Of a stretch of DNA of 64,000 bases, positions 60,925-64,000 are shown piece by piece. Position numbers and translations under genes: made by a program. This DNA is from Euonymus europaeus (lineage: Eukaryota > Streptophyta > Magnoliopsida > Celastrales > Celastraceae): positions 11,690,760-11,754,759 of the forward strand of contig OY756969.1 in the NCBI GenBank assembly GCA_963580455.1, given 5' to 3'. Under the pieces are notes generated by a model, which did not search any database, was not told the DNA's origin, and worked only from the letters and a program-made list of their open reading frames with translations. Numbering within the stretch: position 1 is the stretch's first letter; every line of letters starts with the position of its first letter.

Positions 60925-62460
60925 ATGTCCAGCTCAAATCTTGAGAACTTATCAAGTGACGACATTTCGTTAAACACAAAATTAGCGGATATCCATTTAT
61001 TTTGTCAAAGATACCATCGCACTCCAGAGAGATCACCTTTGTCATCACCAACTACAAGTCCCAAAGCCCCAGTTCAAATGGAAGAAGAACCAGATAACAT
61101 GAACAAGCCACTTAAGGATTTCTCTGTGCCTCAAGCAGCAGATCAAGCTTCATACATTGTCTACCCCCAGACTACTGTAGACAACTTTGAACTAAAGTAA
61201 GGAATGATTCATTTGTTGCCTACGTTCTTAGGCCATGCTGGAGAAGATCCTCACATGCATCTTAAAGAATTCTCTGATGTCTGTTCCACAATTAAAATAA
61301 AAGGTTTAACTGATGAGCAGGTTCATCTGCGATTGTTTCCATTTAGTCTGAAGGAACAAGCAAAGACATGGCTTCACTCTTTACCAAGAGCTTCAATTAG
61401 AACATGGACAGATTTCGCAAACAAGTTCTTGACGAAATTCTTTCCAGCTCAAAAGACAAATAAAATAAGGAAAGAGATAGTGAGCATCCAACAAAATGAT
61501 GGAGAAGCATTCCACGAATATTGGGAGAGATACAAAAGGCTCTTAAGCTCTTGTCCTCATCATAATATTCAAGAATGGCTACTAATGCAATATTTTTATG
61601 AAGGGATGCTAGATTCAATCGCAAAATGGTGGACGCCACATCTGGTGGTGGATTGATGAATAACAATGTCGGACAAGCCAGGGAGATGTTCGAAACTTTG
61701 TCAACTAATTCTCAACAATGGAGCTACAACAGAGTGAGAGAACCTCAGAAAAGGGCTGGAATCTACGAAGCACAATCAAGTTCAAACATGGAAACCCAAA
61801 TTGCAAACTTGACAAATATGGTGAAGCAGTTAATCATTCCAGGCTCTCAAGTGTGTGCTGTGTGCAGTACACCTGGACATGCTATGAAAGTTGTCCACAA
61901 AATGAAGTTGCGGTCTTGGATGCACAAATAAATGCATTCGGTACTTATCCAAATTAGAATCAAAACCAAATGCAAAGGCCAAGGAATGATCCATTTGCTC
62001 CTACCTACAATCCAGGATGGAGGAATCATCCAAATTTTAGGTGGAGTAATAATCAACCAATGCAACAACCTTTTGCTCAATTACCACAACATCGGGTTCA
62101 AGTGGAGCCTCCGAAACCATCACTTGAAGATATGGTTACATCTATGGCACAGAGCACTCAAGCATTCATGCAGAAAACTGATAACGCCATTGCAAATTTG
62201 GAACAACAAATGGGATAGTTAGCCACTACATTAAATCAAAGAGAACCTGGAAAGCTTCCTGGCCAAGTTGTTGTCAACCCTAAGATTAATGAACATGCTA
62301 AAGCAATCACTCTGAGGGGAGGGAAAACAATTGGAAAAATGAGCGTGCCAGAAGAAGAGAAGAACCTTGACTCTGACAATATGATCAATCCAGACGTTCT
62401 AGATCCAAATTCTAGCAGCAGTGCTTACTCCTTTCCAGGAAACGCCAAACCTTCAGGTTA
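60925..62460 (+). pseudogene. gag: gag of Athila-type element 2, multiple stops and frameshifts
   Basis: Starts at ATG 60925 (MSSSNLENLSSDD). A TAA at 61198 interrupts the frame just before the gag core, which continues in frame to about 61620 with GHAGEDPHMHLKEFSDVC, LRLFPFSLKEQAKTWLHSLP and KFFPAQKTNKIRKEI. The reading frame then moves near 61620 and again near 61880, inside the zinc knuckle whose first half is CAVCSTPGHA. Further stops are TAG at 61955 and TAG at 62216. A QKTDNAIANLEQQMG coiled-coil-like segment and an AITLRGGK motif follow near 62310-62330. The domain order matches element 1, so identification is secure despite the damage. Confidence 0.88.
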
Positions 62461-64000
62461 ACTCTAACCTTCCAAATTATATTTCTTCACATGCTCCTTT
62501 TCCTAGCAGATTGCAGAAATCAAAGAAAGAAGATCCAATGCAAGGAATCTTGGATACTTTCAAGAAGGTGGAGATTAACATTCCTCTTTTAGATGCCATC
62601 AAACAAATGCCAAAATATGCAAAGTTCCTCAAGGATTTGTGCACAAATAAGAGGAAGTTCAAAGAGTTTGAAACGATTAAGGTTTCTGAGGAAGTTTCAG
62701 TTGTTCTACAAAGCAAACTCCCTCCCAAGCAAAAAGATCCGGGCAGTTTTACTATCTCTTGTATCATTGGGGGTCACAGGTTTGAGAAAGCTCTTCTTGA
62801 CTTAGGTGCATCTGTCAATCTAATGCCTTTTTCTGTTTTTGAATCTTTGAATATAGGGGAACTAAAGGCGACCTCTGTGAGCATCCAGTTGGCAGATAGA
62901 TCAATCAAATACTCTAGGGGTATTATGGAAGATGTCTTAGTCAAAGTTGACGGATTAATCTTACCTGCTGATTTTCTAGTATTGGAGATGGAGCCGATTC
63001 CTTTGTCAGAAGTAAAATTAACCTTAATTCTTGGTCGTCCATTCATGGCCACAGTAGGTACCAAAATTGATGTTCAAAAGGGTACACTAACTATGAATGT
63101 GCAGGGACAAACGATTGAGTACAAGGTATTTGGAGCACTCAAATTACCAAGTGATGAACATTACTGTTTTCACTTAGATGCGTTAGATACAATTTGTCAA
63201 CAAGTGTTCAATGAAAGTTGTGGTCGAGATATTGTGGACAAAGTTTTAATTCATGACTTTGGAACCATCGATGAGGATAAACAAGCTAGCAAAGTCTTAG
63301 CTCGCCTTGAAGCCTTACCTTCTTTAGGTATGTATATTTCTGTCTTTGAGCCTTTACCAGTGCCTAAGACAAAACTTGTACCATCTGTTGTGCAGGCACC
63401 TCAGTTGGAGTTGAAGGAACTACCAAAGCATTTGAAGTACGCGTATGTGGGCGAAGAAAGTACAATGCCAGTAATCATTGCGTCTAACCTCAGCATTGAA
63501 GAAGAAGAGAAATTGTTGAGGGTACTAAAAGAGCATAAAACATCAATCGGATGGAGTATTGCTGATATCAGAGGAATCAGTCCCTCTAGATGTATGCATT
63601 GAATACTACTAGAGGAGGTAACAAAACCAACAAGAGATGCCCAACGCAGACTTAACCCAATAATGAAGGAGGTGGTGCTAAAAGAAGTACTCAAATTGCT
63701 AGATGTTGGCATCATTTACCCTATCTCTGATAGCAAATTGGTTAGTCCGGTACAAGTGGTTGCTAAAAAATCTGGAGTTACAGTAGTCCTTAATGAAGAT
63801 AATGAGTTGGTTCCCACGCGAGTTCAAACAGGATGGCGTGTTTGCATTGACTACAGAAAGCTTAATTCAGGTACTATAAAAGATCATTTTCCACTACCTT
63901 TTATTGATCAAATGTTGGAACGTCTTGCAGGTCATAGCCATTATTGTTTTCTTGATGGATATTCGGGCTACAATCAGATTGCAATAGCACCAGAAGATCA
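62421..64000 (+). pseudogene. Protease and reverse transcriptase (5' part) of Athila-type element 2
   Basis: One frame from about 62421 to the window end, with a single TGA at 63600. Lead-in KKVEINIPLLDAIKQMPKY (near codon 48), protease motif LLDLGASVNLMP at about codons 126-137 (Asp-Leu-Gly as in element 1), ILPADFLVLEME and LILGRPFMAT. Then QLELKELPKHLKYAYV, HKTSIGWSIADIRGISPSRCMH and the TGA. Beyond it RT continues with TGWRVCIDYRKLN and FLDGYSGYNQIAIAPED before the window ends. The catalytic MDD box lies outside. Apart from the TGA this is the best preserved coding stretch of the window. Confidence 0.9.

Larger units (their letters stand above)
58933..64000 (+). mobile_element. Athila-type Ty3/gypsy element 2, nested in element 1, runs off the window
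   Basis: It begins TGATAAGTGCC at 58933, inside RNase H of element 1, preceded by GCCCT as candidate target duplication whose partner is outside the window. 5' LTR, primer site, leader with repeated short motifs, gag, protease and the first half of RT are visible. It is related to but clearly different from element 1: their LTRs share little, their proteins are collinear. It too has stops and frameshifts, although it must be the younger of the two by nesting. Confidence 0.9.

Overview
This is a gene-poor, repeat-saturated stretch of a flowering-plant nuclear genome. No host protein gene, tRNA, rRNA or other cellular RNA gene could be supported. The plant assignment rests on LTR retrotransposons with plant-type features: an Ogre/Tat-like element, Tekay/Del-type chromoviruses with an initiator-Met tRNA primer site and a C-terminal chromodomain, a SIRE/Maximus-like Ty1/copia solo LTR, and two Athila-type elements with the TGGCGCC...GGGGA primer site. 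The setting looks centromeric or pericentromeric.

The backbone is one satellite array with a monomer of about 160 bp. It adds up to roughly 37 kb (about 230 monomers by arithmetic) in four blocks: 3866-4199, 9051-11810, 13609-29106 and 35256-53847. Two monomer families usually alternate, giving a dimer of about 320 bp. Multi-kilobase higher-order copies are visible, for example 36.1-39.9 kb against 46.2-49.9 kb, and 13.6-14.6 kb against 28.1-29.0 kb.

The blocks are separated by insertions, left to right. (1) 1-3865: minus-strand 5' part of an Ogre/Tat-like element (leader, primer site, 1.8 kb LTR with internal tandem repeats). (2) 4200-9050: a solo chromovirus LTR with 5-bp target duplication TGAAC, itself split by a nested element at 5651-8221 with duplication GTGGT. 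(3) 11811-13608: a minus-strand copia-like solo LTR with duplication ATTTC. (4) 29107-35255: a Tekay-type element with 5' LTR, primer site, broken gag, protease, RT and integrase-chromodomain, lacking RNase H and the 3' LTR. (5) 53848-58932: an Athila-type element whose RNase H is cut by (6) a second Athila-type element, 58933 to beyond the window end.

Every polyprotein is broken by stops, frameshifts or deletions, so the window is a fossil record rather than a set of working genes. The most notable observation is that four insertions from four lineages have junctions tiling one 16-bp stretch of the 160-bp monomer. Other points of interest are hairpin trios in LTR U3 regions whose architecture persists although the sequence differs, a nested element with a foreign 3' end but a perfect target duplication, and the multi-kilobase higher-order satellite structure.
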